Assembly: GCA_016794625.1 (NCBI GenBank)
Contig: JAEUGY010000023.1
Coordinates: 1 to 64,000 of the forward strand
DNA from: Opitutaceae bacterium
Lineage (GTDB): Bacteria; Verrucomicrobiota; Verrucomicrobiia; Opitutales; Opitutaceae
Direction of reading: 5' to 3'
Length of the DNA: 64,000 nucleotides
The notes beneath the pieces are model-generated. The model had not been told where the DNA came from, did no database searches, and worked only from the letters and a program-made list of their open reading frames with translations. A program made the translations under genes and the position numbers. Below are positions 37,714 through 46,797 of this stretch, piece after piece (position 1 is the stretch's first letter; each line of letters opens with the position of its first letter).

Positions 37714-38715
37714 ATGATCGCTCGACGCCTGTTTGCCGCCGCCCTCTTGCTGGCCGTCCCGTTGTCCTGGGTTCAAGGGGCGTCGAAGGCTGCGCCCGCG
37801 CCTTACCGGAGCGCGCTGGTGATGGACGCCGCCTCCGGCAAGATTCTATTCGAGGACAAGGCGGACGCGCCGCGAGCGCCGGCCAGCGTGACCAAATTGA
37901 TGACCTTTCTGCTGGTGCACGATCAGATGGTCGCGGGCGCGCTCAAACTTTCCACGACGATTCAAATCACCAGGGCCGACGCAGCCGTCGGTGGCAGCCA
38001 AGTCTGGCTGGCGGAAGGGGAAACGTTTTCTGTCGAGGAACTTCTCTACGCCTTGATGATCCAGTCCGCCAACGATGCAGCGCACGCGCTCGCGCGGGCC
38101 AGCCATGGCTCGAAAGAGGCGTTTGTCGTTAAGATGAATGAACGGGCGAAAGCCCTGGGTATGACTCAGACCACGTTCCGCACGCCGCACGGACTGCCTC
38201 CCACCAATCGTAAACTGCTCGACGGTGACGTCACCACCGCGCGCGACCTCTCCCTGCTTTGCCGCGAACTGGTCTTGAAGACCAACCTGCTCACCTTCAC
38301 GTCGGTCAAGGAACGGGTGTTCCGACCCGGCCAGCCAGCGCCCAAGGAGGTGATCATGCGCAACCATAATCACCTCGTGGGAAAAGTGCGCGGTGTGGAT
38401 GGGCTCAAAACGGGCTACACGGCGCTGGCCGGTTACTGCCTCGCCGCCACGGCCGAGCGCGAAAACCGCCGCGTCATCGTGATTCTTCTCGGCGGGCCGG
38501 ACGTGACGACCCGGGACGTCAAGGTGGCCGAGTTGATCGAAACCGGATTCACGCTCGCACCGCCGGCGTCAGGCTTTGTGACCACTCCGCCAAGCCCGTT
38601 TGTGGGCACCACCGGACCAGTCACGACCCCGCAACCCACGCCCTCGCGACCCGCGGTCGCCCCGACCCGACCGGATGCTCCCCCGACGGTACGATTCCCA
38701 CCCCCCAAGCCCTGA
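37714..38715 (+). CDS. dacA: D-alanyl-D-alanine carboxypeptidase (PBP5/6 type)
   Basis: Trims the terminal D-Ala from peptidoglycan pentapeptides in the periplasm. A 333-residue protein with a signal peptide ([18 protein letters not shown]), S-x-x-K as SVTK (58-61), S-x-N as SAN (118-120) and KTG (232-234). After the catalytic domain the usual C-terminal beta domain and membrane-binding helix are replaced by a Pro/Thr-rich tail ([21 protein letters not shown]), so anchoring differs from E. coli PBP5. The frame opens earlier inside prfC, but the signal peptide fixes the ATG at 37714. The gene symbol is by family, not orthology. Confidence 0.9.
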   Translation: MIARRLFAAALLLAVPLSWVQGASKAAPAPYRSALVMDAASGKILFEDKADAPRAPASVTKLMTFLLVHDQMVAGALKLSTTIQITRADAAVGGSQVWLAEGETFSVEELLYALMIQSANDAAHALARASHGSKEAFVVKMNERAKALGMTQTTFRTPHGLPPTNRKLLDGDVTTARDLSLLCRELVLKTNLLTFTSVKERVFRPGQPAPKEVIMRNHNHLVGKVRGVDGLKTGYTALAGYCLAATAERENRRVIVILLGGPDVTTRDVKVAELIETGFTLAPPASGFVTTPPSPFVGTTGPVTTPQPTPSRPAVAPTRPDAPPTVRFPPPKP

Positions 38716-38726
38716 ATTTGTCTCGC

Positions 38727-39647
38727 ATGGCCCCCGACCTTCCTGCTGTTGAAACGTACCTTCGTGGACTGCAAGATCGCATCTGCCTCGCATTGGAGGC
38801 GGAGGAAACGGGCGCCCGGTTCAAGGAAGACGCCTGGAAACGGCCCGAGGGAGGAGGCGGAAGAACCCGCCTTCTGGCCGACGGTGCGGTGTTTGAAAAG
38901 GCCGGGGTTGCCTTTTCGCACGTGAGCGGGACCCAGCTCCCTCCGTCTGCCACGGCCCACCGCCCCGAGCTCGCCGGAAAACCGTGGCAGGCTCTGGGCG
39001 TGTCCCTGGTCATCCACCCGCGAAATCCGTTCGTCCCCACCAGTCACGCCAATGTGCGCTTTTTCCTCGCCGATGCGGAGGGTCCCCATCCCGCCTGGTG
39101 GTTCGGAGGCGGATTTGATCTCACCCCCTACTACGGGTTCGACGAGGATGTGGTTCATTGGCATCGCACGGCACGCTCCGCCGTACAGGCCGTCGCACCG
39201 GAGCTCTATCCGCGGATGAAGAAAGCCTGCGACGACTACTTTTACCTCAAGCACCGCAAAGAACCCCGGGGCGTGGGCGGCCTGTTTTTTGACGATCTCA
39301 ATGAACTGGGATTCGAACGTTCCTTCGCGCTCATGCGCCGGGTGGGTGATGCGTACCTCGAGGCTTACCAGCCGATCGTGGCCCGCCGCAAGGACCTGCC
39401 GTTCACCGACCGCGAGCGACAATTTCAGCTGTATCGCCGTGGCCGTTACGTCGAATTCAACCTCGTCTGGGACCGCGGCACGCTCTTCGGCCTCCAGAGC
39501 AACGGGCGCACGGAATCGATCCTGATGAGTCTGCCGCCCCTCGTGCGCTGGGACTACGCCTGGACGCCCGAACCGGGCAGCCCGGAGGCCCGGCTCCATG
39601 ACCACTTCCTCCAGCCACGCGATTGGACCGAGCTCGGCTCGTCCTGA
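38727..39647 (+). CDS. hemF: Oxygen-dependent coproporphyrinogen III oxidase
   Basis: Decarboxylates coproporphyrinogen III to protoporphyrinogen IX using O2. The 306-residue enzyme shows the family text [56 protein letters not shown] and [18 protein letters not shown]. The start is the ATG at 38727; a TTG at 38718 is nearer the preceding stop. It leads hemF-hemE-hemG, with hemE 13 bp on. Its presence points to aerobic heme synthesis. Confidence 0.95.
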   Translation: MAPDLPAVETYLRGLQDRICLALEAEETGARFKEDAWKRPEGGGGRTRLLADGAVFEKAGVAFSHVSGTQLPPSATAHRPELAGKPWQALGVSLVIHPRNPFVPTSHANVRFFLADAEGPHPAWWFGGGFDLTPYYGFDEDVVHWHRTARSAVQAVAPELYPRMKKACDDYFYLKHRKEPRGVGGLFFDDLNELGFERSFALMRRVGDAYLEAYQPIVARRKDLPFTDRERQFQLYRRGRYVEFNLVWDRGTLFGLQSNGRTESILMSLPPLVRWDYAWTPEPGSPEARLHDHFLQPRDWTELGSS

Positions 39648-39660
39648 CCTCTGAACACCC

Positions 39661-40692
39661 ATGAATTCACGCGAACGCTTCCTTGCCGCCGCCTCCTGCC
39701 AGCCTCTTGAACGCCCCCCGATCTGGGTCATGCGTCAGGCCGGCCGCTACCTGCCGGAATACCGGGAACTGAAGTCGCGCTCTTCATTTCTGGAGATGGT
39801 GAAGACACCGGAACTGGCGGCCGAGGTCACCCTCCAGCCGCTCCGGCGCTTTCCCGGAATCGATGCGGCCATTCTGTTTTCCGACATCCTAGTCATTCCG
39901 GAAGCACTGGGTCAGCCGTACCATTTTCGCGATACCGGCGGCATCGCCATGCAGTACCGGATTGAGACACGCCAGCAGGTCGACCAGTTGATTGCGCCTG
40001 AAGAGGTGCCCGGTCGGCTGAACTACGTCGCAGAAACGCTGACTCGACTCCGCAAGGAGCTCGGAGGCCAGCGGGCCTTGCTCGGGTTTGGCGGTTCGCC
40101 GTGGACGCTCGCCACCTACATGGTGGAAGGCGGCAGCTCTGAGGAATTCGAGCGCATCAAACTGCTCTTCTACACCGACCGGGCCTTGTTCGACGCGCTG
40201 CTGGAAAAACTCACCGCCGCACTCATCGCTTATTTCAAAATGCAGATCGCCGCGGGCGCAGACGCCATTCAGATCTTCGATTCCTGGGGTGGCATCATCG
40301 CCGGTTGCGACTACGAGGCCGCGTCGCTGCGCTGGATCCGGGAGATCATTTCCCAGCTCCCCGCCGACTTCCCCATCATCCTTTACGCCAAAGGAACCGG
40401 CTCCCACCTGATCGACCAGACGTTTTGCGGCGCTCGCGTGTTGAGCATCGATTGGTCCGTCGACCTGCGCGCGGCACGCGCCCTGGTGCCAAAAACCATT
40501 GCGCTCCAAGGCAATCTCGACCCGCTCTTGATGCAGACGACCCCGACGATTGTGGCCCAGGAATCGACACGGCTTCTCGAGTCCATCCGAGGACAATCAG
40601 GCCACATCTTCAACCTGGGACATGGAATCACGCCTCAGGCGAAGATTGAATGCATGCAAACCCTCATTGATACCGTAACCCGCTGGCGATAA
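39661..40692 (+). CDS. hemE: Uroporphyrinogen decarboxylase
   Basis: Removes the four acetate carboxyls of uroporphyrinogen III. The 343-residue TIM barrel shows ERPPIWVMRQAGRYLPEYRE (active-site Arg region), ILFSDILVIPEALG (catalytic Asp), and GFGGSPWTLATYMVEGG. It is placed 13 bp after hemF. The gap to hemG (72 bp) contains a palindromic site. Confidence 0.97.
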   Translation: MNSRERFLAAASCQPLERPPIWVMRQAGRYLPEYRELKSRSSFLEMVKTPELAAEVTLQPLRRFPGIDAAILFSDILVIPEALGQPYHFRDTGGIAMQYRIETRQQVDQLIAPEEVPGRLNYVAETLTRLRKELGGQRALLGFGGSPWTLATYMVEGGSSEEFERIKLLFYTDRALFDALLEKLTAALIAYFKMQIAAGADAIQIFDSWGGIIAGCDYEAASLRWIREIISQLPADFPIILYAKGTGSHLIDQTFCGARVLSIDWSVDLRAARALVPKTIALQGNLDPLLMQTTPTIVAQESTRLLESIRGQSGHIFNLGHGITPQAKIECMQTLIDTVTRWR

Positions 40693-40735
40693 ATCGACCA
40701 AATTGGCACGAAAGAGGCCAAGAAATGACCAGACG

Positions 40736-40770
40736 TGACACTGTAAATAACGTAGTGTCATTCCGTGACA
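40736..40770 (+). promoter_or_regulatory. Palindromic operator-like site at the hemG start
   Basis: TGACACT (40736-40742), an 11-bp spacer and AGTGTCA (40754-40760) form one inverted repeat. The second arm then forms TGTCA-ttccg-TGACA (40756-40770), which overlaps the GTG start of hemG at 40765. There are thus three TGACA/TGTCA half-sites in 35 bp. This looks like a regulator-binding site or an mRNA hairpin that could control hemG translation. No regulator gene is adjacent. Confidence 0.45.
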
Positions 40771-42162
40771 TCGGACGCATCCCACCTCCTCCCCATCGCC
40801 GTGATCGGCGGTGGCGTCACTGGCCTCTCCACCGCCTTCGCTCTCGCCCGCTCGGGACGCCGAGTACGGCTGTTTGAAGCATCGGATCGGCTGGGAGGTG
40901 CCGTGCAATCGGAGACCATCGAGGGTGGATGGCTGGCCGAAGCAGGTCCGAACACGCTCTTGCTCAGTGACCCGAAGGTCCGGACCCTCTTCGACGATCT
41001 GGGTTTGGCCTCGGAGTTGCGCACCGCGCGACCCGAAGCGAAGCATCGCTACCTCGTTCGCAACGGAAAACTCTGGGCGCTCCCCACGTCGCCGGGATCG
41101 TTTTTGTCCACCGGGCTCTTTTCCGCGCGAGCCAAGTTCGGAATCGTTGCCGAACTCCTCAAGCGACCGCGGACGCGCACCACCGACCTCAGCCTCGCCG
41201 CGTTGATTGAATCCCATTTTGGGCGCGAGATTGTGGACTATGCGCTCCAACCGTTTGTGAGCGGGGTATTTGCCGGCAATCCGGCAAAGCTCTCCGCCAA
41301 ACATTCGTTTCCTCAGCTCTGGGAAGCGGAACAGCAGCACGGGTCCCTCATCCGCGGACAGATCGCCAGTGCGAAGGCGCGCAAAGCCCGCGGCGAACCG
41401 CGTGGCACGATCGTGTCCTTTCCCGATGGTCTCGCCACCATCCCGCGCCGCTTGGCGGACCGACTGCCCGCCGGGACCATTGAATGCCGTGCCAAGATCG
41501 AATCACTGCTCACGGATGGCGCCTGGAAACTGGTCTGGAGCAGGGATGGCACCACGACGACGGAATCGTTCGCCGCGGTGATCACGACGGTGCCGGCACA
41601 CGCGCTGGCACGCCTGTCGGTCGGCCCCTTGGGAGAGCGCCCCTTGGCTGCTTTGGACGCGATCGAATATCCTCCGGTGGCGTCACTCTTCCTCGGCTAC
41701 CGACGCGATCAGGTGGCTCATCCACTGGACGGATTTGGGCTTCTCATTCCCGCGTTGGAGCGCCGCGCTTTGCTCGGGGTGCTGTTTTCGTCCAGTCTCT
41801 TCGCCGGACGCGCCCCGGATGGCCATGTCGCCATCACCGTCATGATGGGAGGAGCTTCATCCCCTGATCGCGCCCAGCTCGACACGACCGCAGCGCTCGA
41901 GCTGGCGAAACGCGAACTGGCCTCCTTGCTCGGAGTCACGGGCGAACCTTCGATCGTGAGACACCATCGCTGGCCGCGAGCGATTCCTCAGTATAACCTC
42001 GGTTATGAGCGATTCCTCGACGCCATCGCTCGTACGGAAGCCAACCATCCGGGATTGTTCGTGGGAGGTCACATCCGGGATGGCATTTCGCTGAGTCAGT
42101 GCCTTACCTCCGGCATGCGCCTCGCGGAGCGTGCCTCGAACCACGCCCTTCGCGCTTCCTGA
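40765..42162 (+). CDS. hemG: Protoporphyrinogen oxidase (HemY type)
   Basis: Oxidises protoporphyrinogen IX with O2 using FAD. The 465-residue flavoprotein has an N-terminal dinucleotide motif (IAVIGGGVTGLSTAFAL), RLGGAVQSETIEGGWLAEAGPNTLLLSD, and a C-terminal GHIRDGISLSQCLTSGMR for FAD binding. It starts at GTG 40765; no ATG is available before the FAD fold. A palindromic site overlaps the start. It is the third heme gene after hemF and hemE. Confidence 0.92.
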   Translation: MTSDASHLLPIAVIGGGVTGLSTAFALARSGRRVRLFEASDRLGGAVQSETIEGGWLAEAGPNTLLLSDPKVRTLFDDLGLASELRTARPEAKHRYLVRNGKLWALPTSPGSFLSTGLFSARAKFGIVAELLKRPRTRTTDLSLAALIESHFGREIVDYALQPFVSGVFAGNPAKLSAKHSFPQLWEAEQQHGSLIRGQIASAKARKARGEPRGTIVSFPDGLATIPRRLADRLPAGTIECRAKIESLLTDGAWKLVWSRDGTTTTESFAAVITTVPAHALARLSVGPLGERPLAALDAIEYPPVASLFLGYRRDQVAHPLDGFGLLIPALERRALLGVLFSSSLFAGRAPDGHVAITVMMGGASSPDRAQLDTTAALELAKRELASLLGVTGEPSIVRHHRWPRAIPQYNLGYERFLDAIARTEANHPGLFVGGHIRDGISLSQCLTSGMRLAERASNHALRAS

Positions 42163-42199
42163 CGCCAGGGCAGTCGAATTGCACTTAGGTCCATGGGGC

Positions 42200-42215
42200 G
42201 CCAGATATGTCTGGC
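42200..42215. terminator. Short hairpin between hemG and ileS
   Basis: GCCAGA (42200-42205), loop TATG, TCTGGC (42210-42215), 38 bp after the hemG stop. There is no T-run, so it is a weak terminator candidate. It is followed by TTGACT (42222-42227) and, 16 bp on, TACCCT (42244-42249), a possible promoter for ileS. An AGGAGG at 42228-42233 is 35 bp before the ATG, too far to be its ribosome-binding site. Confidence 0.25.
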
Positions 42216-42268
42216 CCTGCCTTGACTAGGAGGACTGGCAACATACCCTCTGCCGCCTTTTCTTTGGC

Positions 42269-45169
42269 ATGGCGCAAGACCTTAAGGACACTCTGCTACT
42301 CCCCAAAACCGATTTCCCCATGCGGGCGAATCTCGTGCAGCGAGAGCCCGCCCGGCTCGCTCATTGGGAGTCCAACCACCTCTACCGTGCCATCCAAAAT
42401 CGGCGGGAGGGTCGTCCCGCGTTTGTGCTGCATGATGGGCCTCCCTTCACCAATGGGGACGTGCACATCGGCACTGCACTCAACAAGAGCCTCAAGGATA
42501 TCACGCTTCGCTACAAATCGATGCGAGGGTTTCGGACGCCCTATGTTCCGGGCTGGGACTGTCACGGATTGCCCATTGAGCAGAAGGTCGCGCGGGAGTT
42601 GCAGTCGAAGAAGGAAACGGTGTCGGTTTCCGAGCTAAGGGCCCGTTGCGACCGTTTTTCGGAATCTTGGATCGCCCTGCAGAAGAAACAATTCAAGCGG
42701 CTGGGCGTATTGGCGGACTGGGAAAACGAGTACAAAACCAAGTCTCCCGCCTTTGAAGCGGACATTGTTCGCACCTTTGCCACATTCGTGGAAAAGAACC
42801 TGGTCTACCGGAGCAAAAAGCCGGTCTATTGGTCGATCCCGTTCGAGACTGCGCTCGCCGAGGCGGAAATTGAGTACCGCGACCACGTTTCGCCATCGAT
42901 CTGGGTGCGTTTTGTCGTGACCCCGGAAGCGGCCGCCCCCTTTGGCCTGGCAACGGACAAACCGCTTTCCGTGGTGATCTGGACGACGACACCCTGGACG
43001 ATTCCAGCCAACCTTGCCGTCGCCGTGCACCCTGAAGTGGACTACGTGGTGGCGGACATCGGTCCTGAACGCATCATTGTCGCCGAAGCACTGCTGCCGT
43101 CGGTCACCACCGCGGCGAAGGTCGAAGGCGCGGTTACCATCGTAGAGCGGCGACCAGGGCGGACGCTGGAGCATCTCGCAACCCGGCATCCCTTCATTCT
43201 CCGATCCTCACCCGTGGTGCTCGCGGACTATGTCACTACGGACAGCGGAACCGGAGCTGTACATACGGCGCCGGGACACGGCGCCGAGGACTACGTTACG
43301 GGCCTCAAGTACGGCCTACCGATTTACTGCCCTGTGGGTGATGACGGACGCTATGTGGCGGATGATCAGCTGCCGGGTGATCTGGTTGGGTTGACGACCT
43401 TGGAAAGCACGGAGGACCTCGAAGCCAAACGGACCTCCCCCGCCAATATCGCCGTGCTCAAGAAGCTGGGCGAAGCCGGGGCTTTGCTCGCCAAGCAACG
43501 CTACACCCACAGCTATCCGCACTGCTGGCGTTCGAAAACTCCCATTATCTTTCGGGCCGTGGACCAATGGTTTGTCAGCCTCGACGGTGCACCCGGCACC
43601 GCGGGAACGACCCCCACTCCCCGCCAAACCGCGTCCCAGGCAATCGGATCCGTCACGTGGGTGCCGGCGTGGGGCGAAAACCGAATCCGCGGAGCCGTCG
43701 AAGCTCGTCCGGATTGGTGTATCAGTCGGCAACGTTCCTGGGGAGTGCCGATCGTGGCCTTTTACGATGCGTCCAGGAAGCCATACCTAGACGCGGGTGT
43801 GGTGCGGAGCGTTGCGGCCAAGATCGCCTCCCAGGGTTCCAACATCTGGTACGACCTGACGGCGAAGGAAATTCTGAGTGGCATTCCCCTTCCCGCCGGA
43901 TGGCCGGCCGGAGAGGATCTGACCTGCGGTCGCGATACGTTGGACGTTTGGCTCGATTCCGGCTCCTCGCATGCCGCCGTGCTCGCGCACGGTCAGGGTG
44001 GAACCCATTGGCCCGCCGACCTCTACATGGAGGGCAGCGATCAACACCGCGGGTGGTTCCAGTCCTCGCTATGGACTGCGGTGATCGCCCGCGGATCCGC
44101 CCCCTACAAGGCCGTGCTGACCCACGGGTTCATCGTGGGAGAGGATGGCAAGAAAATCTCAAAGTCGGGTCAGTACGAAAAGCCGCCCACCTCGGACAAT
44201 TACATCGCACAATACGGCGCCGATGTCATCCGGCTGTGGATCGCCTCACAGAATTTTACGGAAGACATCACCCTCTCGGACAAGATTCTGAACAACGCGG
44301 CGGAAGCGTACCGTTTGTTCCGCAACACCTTCCGCTACCAGCTTTCCACGCTCTTCGACTTTGATCAGTCGCAGCATGCGGTCCCGCTCGAAGCTCTCGA
44401 TACGTTGGACCGTTGGGCGTTGCACCAGACGGCAACGCTAGTGAAGGAATGCGAAGCCGCCTACGACGCGTACGAGTTCCATCGCGTGAACCAACTCTGC
44501 AATCAGTTCTGTGCGGTCACGCTTTCGGCGGTCTACCACGATGTCCTGAAGGATCGGCTTTACACGCTCCGATCGGATCATCCTCTCCGCCGGTCGTCCC
44601 AGACAGCCATTCACCATGTGTTTCAGACATTGGTGCGACTGCTGGCACCGATCTTGACGCTCACGACGGACGAAGCGTGGTGTCACGCCACCTTCAAGTC
44701 TGATTTTCCGGACCCGGCGCGCTCCAAAGGCGACCAGGCCCACCTCGCTTCGGTGCATCTGCAGGACTGGCCGGAGGTCGACTCCAAATGGCTCCAACCC
44801 GAAGTGGAAGGCGATGTCGCTGCGCTGCTCGATGTGCGTCGGCGCGTCAATGAGGCGATCGAACCGCTGCGCGCGGCGGGCAAGCTGGGCAAGTCCCTGG
44901 ATGCAGCTGTGACTCTCGTTGTATCCGACGCTGGACTGCGCCGCGTGCTGGAGAAACACCGCGACTTCCTCCCGGAGTTGTTCATTGTTTCTCACGTGGA
45001 CGTGGCCGCCGGCCCATCCACCGCACCCGACGCGTCACCGGTTTCCGTCACGGTCCGGCATGCTCAGGAACTGGGTTATGTCCGCTGTCCGCGATGCTGG
45101 CGCTGGGTTCCAGCCCTTCAATCCACCGCTCACGGCGATGTCTGCGCACGTTGCGCCGACGCACTCTAG
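42269..45169 (+). CDS. ileS: Isoleucyl-tRNA synthetase
   Basis: Charges tRNA-Ile; class I synthetase of 966 residues with an editing (CP1) domain. Seen: the HIGH-type DGPPFTNGDVHIGTALNK, GWDCHGLPIE, editing-domain text VVIWTTTPWTIPANLA, the KMSKS-type loop KKISKSGQYEKPP, and a C-terminal zinc knuckle (CPRCWRW...CARC) retained in full. The conserved start MAQDLKDTLLLPKTDFPMR fixes 42269. The gene is followed 26 bp later by the DksA-like gene. Confidence 0.97.
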   Translation: MAQDLKDTLLLPKTDFPMRANLVQREPARLAHWESNHLYRAIQNRREGRPAFVLHDGPPFTNGDVHIGTALNKSLKDITLRYKSMRGFRTPYVPGWDCHGLPIEQKVARELQSKKETVSVSELRARCDRFSESWIALQKKQFKRLGVLADWENEYKTKSPAFEADIVRTFATFVEKNLVYRSKKPVYWSIPFETALAEAEIEYRDHVSPSIWVRFVVTPEAAAPFGLATDKPLSVVIWTTTPWTIPANLAVAVHPEVDYVVADIGPERIIVAEALLPSVTTAAKVEGAVTIVERRPGRTLEHLATRHPFILRSSPVVLADYVTTDSGTGAVHTAPGHGAEDYVTGLKYGLPIYCPVGDDGRYVADDQLPGDLVGLTTLESTEDLEAKRTSPANIAVLKKLGEAGALLAKQRYTHSYPHCWRSKTPIIFRAVDQWFVSLDGAPGTAGTTPTPRQTASQAIGSVTWVPAWGENRIRGAVEARPDWCISRQRSWGVPIVAFYDASRKPYLDAGVVRSVAAKIASQGSNIWYDLTAKEILSGIPLPAGWPAGEDLTCGRDTLDVWLDSGSSHAAVLAHGQGGTHWPADLYMEGSDQHRGWFQSSLWTAVIARGSAPYKAVLTHGFIVGEDGKKISKSGQYEKPPTSDNYIAQYGADVIRLWIASQNFTEDITLSDKILNNAAEAYRLFRNTFRYQLSTLFDFDQSQHAVPLEALDTLDRWALHQTATLVKECEAAYDAYEFHRVNQLCNQFCAVTLSAVYHDVLKDRLYTLRSDHPLRRSSQTAIHHVFQTLVRLLAPILTLTTDEAWCHATFKSDFPDPARSKGDQAHLASVHLQDWPEVDSKWLQPEVEGDVAALLDVRRRVNEAIEPLRAAGKLGKSLDAAVTLVVSDAGLRRVLEKHRDFLPELFIVSHVDVAAGPSTAPDASPVSVTVRHAQELGYVRCPRCWRWVPALQSTAHGDVCARCADAL

Positions 45170-45195
45170 TCCGCATCTCTTTTCCTTTTTCGAAC

Positions 45196-46107
45196 ATGGC
45201 CCAAAACAAAAAACCCTCTCCCGCCAAAGCCGCACCCACCGCCCCCAAAAAGTCGGAATTGCCGGAGAAGAAAGCCGCCGTCGCTCCCGCCAAACCGGCG
45301 CCGGTCGAAGCACCCGCCAAGGTGGCCAAACCCGCCGACAAGGAAAAGGGCAAGGCGCGCGATGCCCTGCGGAGCCGCATTTTGGGCAGCAAGAAGCCGA
45401 TCAAACCGATTGCCTTCTCACTCGAGGAGGTGCGCGAGATCGCCAAGACCGTGGCAACCAAGACACCCGAGCCATCGGAAAAGGCCCCGAAGGCTGCCAA
45501 CGGCCTGAAGTCTCCGAAGACCGAGACCGCGAAGGTGGAAGCCAAACCTGCGCAACCCAATCATGTGAAGGCCGCCTCGCTGGCGGACATCCTTGGCTTC
45601 AACCCGCGGAAGGCTTCCAAACCCCAGGCCGACGACGAATCCAACATCCCGGAAAAGTATCGTCGTTACTTCCGTCTGTTGATGGACCTCAGGAATCACG
45701 TCACGGGTCAACTCGACCAGCACACGGAAGACACGCTGAAGCGATCCTCCAAAGACGACGCCGGTGACTTGTCCAGCTACGGACAGCACATGGCAGATGC
45801 CGGCACCGACACGTTCGACCGCGATTTCGCCCTCAGCCTCGTCTCGAGCGAGCAGGAGGCGCTGTCCGAGATCGAGGCAGCGATCCAGCGTATCCGCACG
45901 GGCACGTACGGCATTTGCGAGATCACCCAGAAGCCGATCGCGAAGGAACGTCTTCTGGCCGTGCCCTTCACCCGTCATTCGGCGGAGGCGCAAAAGGAAA
46001 TCGAGCGCAACCGTTATCGGACACGCACCGGCGCCGGGCTCTTCGGTGAAATCGGTGAGGAAGGCGCGAGCCTCTCCGGTGGTGGCGACGACGGCGGCGA
46101 TGAATAG
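45196..46107 (+). CDS. DksA/TraR-family regulator with long Lys/Ala/Pro N-terminus, zinc ligands lost
   Basis: A 303-residue protein. Residues about 1-150 are a low-complexity Lys/Ala/Pro region. The C-terminal ~150 residues carry the DksA-type coiled coil (YFRLLMDLRNHVTGQLDQH...SSEQEALSEIEAAIQRI) and the region RTGTYGICEITQKPIAKERLLAVP, which aligns to the DksA C4 zinc finger. Only one Cys is left; the others are Thr and non-Cys, so zinc binding is unlikely. It probably binds RNA polymerase through the secondary channel (inferred). The frame opens upstream inside ileS, but MAQNKKPSPAKAAP at 45196 starts a clean N-terminus. A lipoprotein signal peptidase follows. Confidence 0.82.
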   Translation: MAQNKKPSPAKAAPTAPKKSELPEKKAAVAPAKPAPVEAPAKVAKPADKEKGKARDALRSRILGSKKPIKPIAFSLEEVREIAKTVATKTPEPSEKAPKAANGLKSPKTETAKVEAKPAQPNHVKAASLADILGFNPRKASKPQADDESNIPEKYRRYFRLLMDLRNHVTGQLDQHTEDTLKRSSKDDAGDLSSYGQHMADAGTDTFDRDFALSLVSSEQEALSEIEAAIQRIRTGTYGICEITQKPIAKERLLAVPFTRHSAEAQKEIERNRYRTRTGAGLFGEIGEEGASLSGGGDDGGDE

Positions 46108-46136
46108 GAACGGGATGAAGGTTCACTCCTAACCGC

Positions 46137-46715
46137 TTGAGTTCCGAATCCTCTCTTTCGCAGGAAGGTCCGCCGGCCGCCCTGCCGCCCGGACCGGAGC
46201 CCCCCGCGCCTCCCTCCGGCATGGGCGCTCGCCTGGGTTCCTACAAGCTGCTTTGGATCCTCGCCCTCGGCACCTTCGCCCTCGATCAGGCGACGAAGAT
46301 CTGGATCAGTTCACACATGCCCTTGGGCACCTACGGGCCTCCGGGGGCAGTGACGGTCATCGACGGTTTCTTCTACCTGGTACATGTGGGCAATACCGGC
46401 GCCGCCTGGAGTATGTTCACCGGCAAGAGCGTCTTTCTCGCCGCGCTCGCCTTTGTGACCTTGGGCGCCATCTTCATCTGGCGTCATACCCTCGGACTTC
46501 GCCACCGCTTCGTGCAAGTCGGATTCGGACTTCTGTGCGGAGGAATCGCGGGAAACCTCGTCGACCGCCTCGCGCATGGTCATGTGATCGATTTTCTCGA
46601 CTTTCATTTCGGAAGCTACGTCTACCCAACGTTTAACGTTGCCGACTCCGGTATTTGCATCGGAGTCGTACTTTACATGATCTGGTCGCTGAAGACACCT
46701 GACGCGAACCCGTGA
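46137..46715 (+). CDS. lspA: Lipoprotein signal peptidase
   Basis: Cleaves lipoprotein signal peptides in the inner membrane. Four hydrophobic helices are present. The catalytic Asp residues are in [11 protein letters not shown] and [22 protein letters not shown] and [11 protein letters not shown] are family motifs. Two starts are possible: TTG at 46137, which gives a Pro-rich extension ([17 protein letters not shown]), or ATG at 46221, which gives the standard ~164 residues. The extension is unusual and the ATG is at least as likely. It is 29 bp after the DksA-like gene on the TTG reading. Confidence 0.9.
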   Translation: MSSESSLSQEGPPAALPPGPEPPAPPSGMGARLGSYKLLWILALGTFALDQATKIWISSHMPLGTYGPPGAVTVIDGFFYLVHVGNTGAAWSMFTGKSVFLAALAFVTLGAIFIWRHTLGLRHRFVQVGFGLLCGGIAGNLVDRLAHGHVIDFLDFHFGSYVYPTFNVADSGICIGVVLYMIWSLKTPDANP

Positions 46716-46797
46716 GCGATTTGCGGAGGACTTTGGCTCCCGTGCGGAGAATCCATTTGCCCTTCGGGTCGCCAGCTCTACTTCCTTCCCGGCAACC

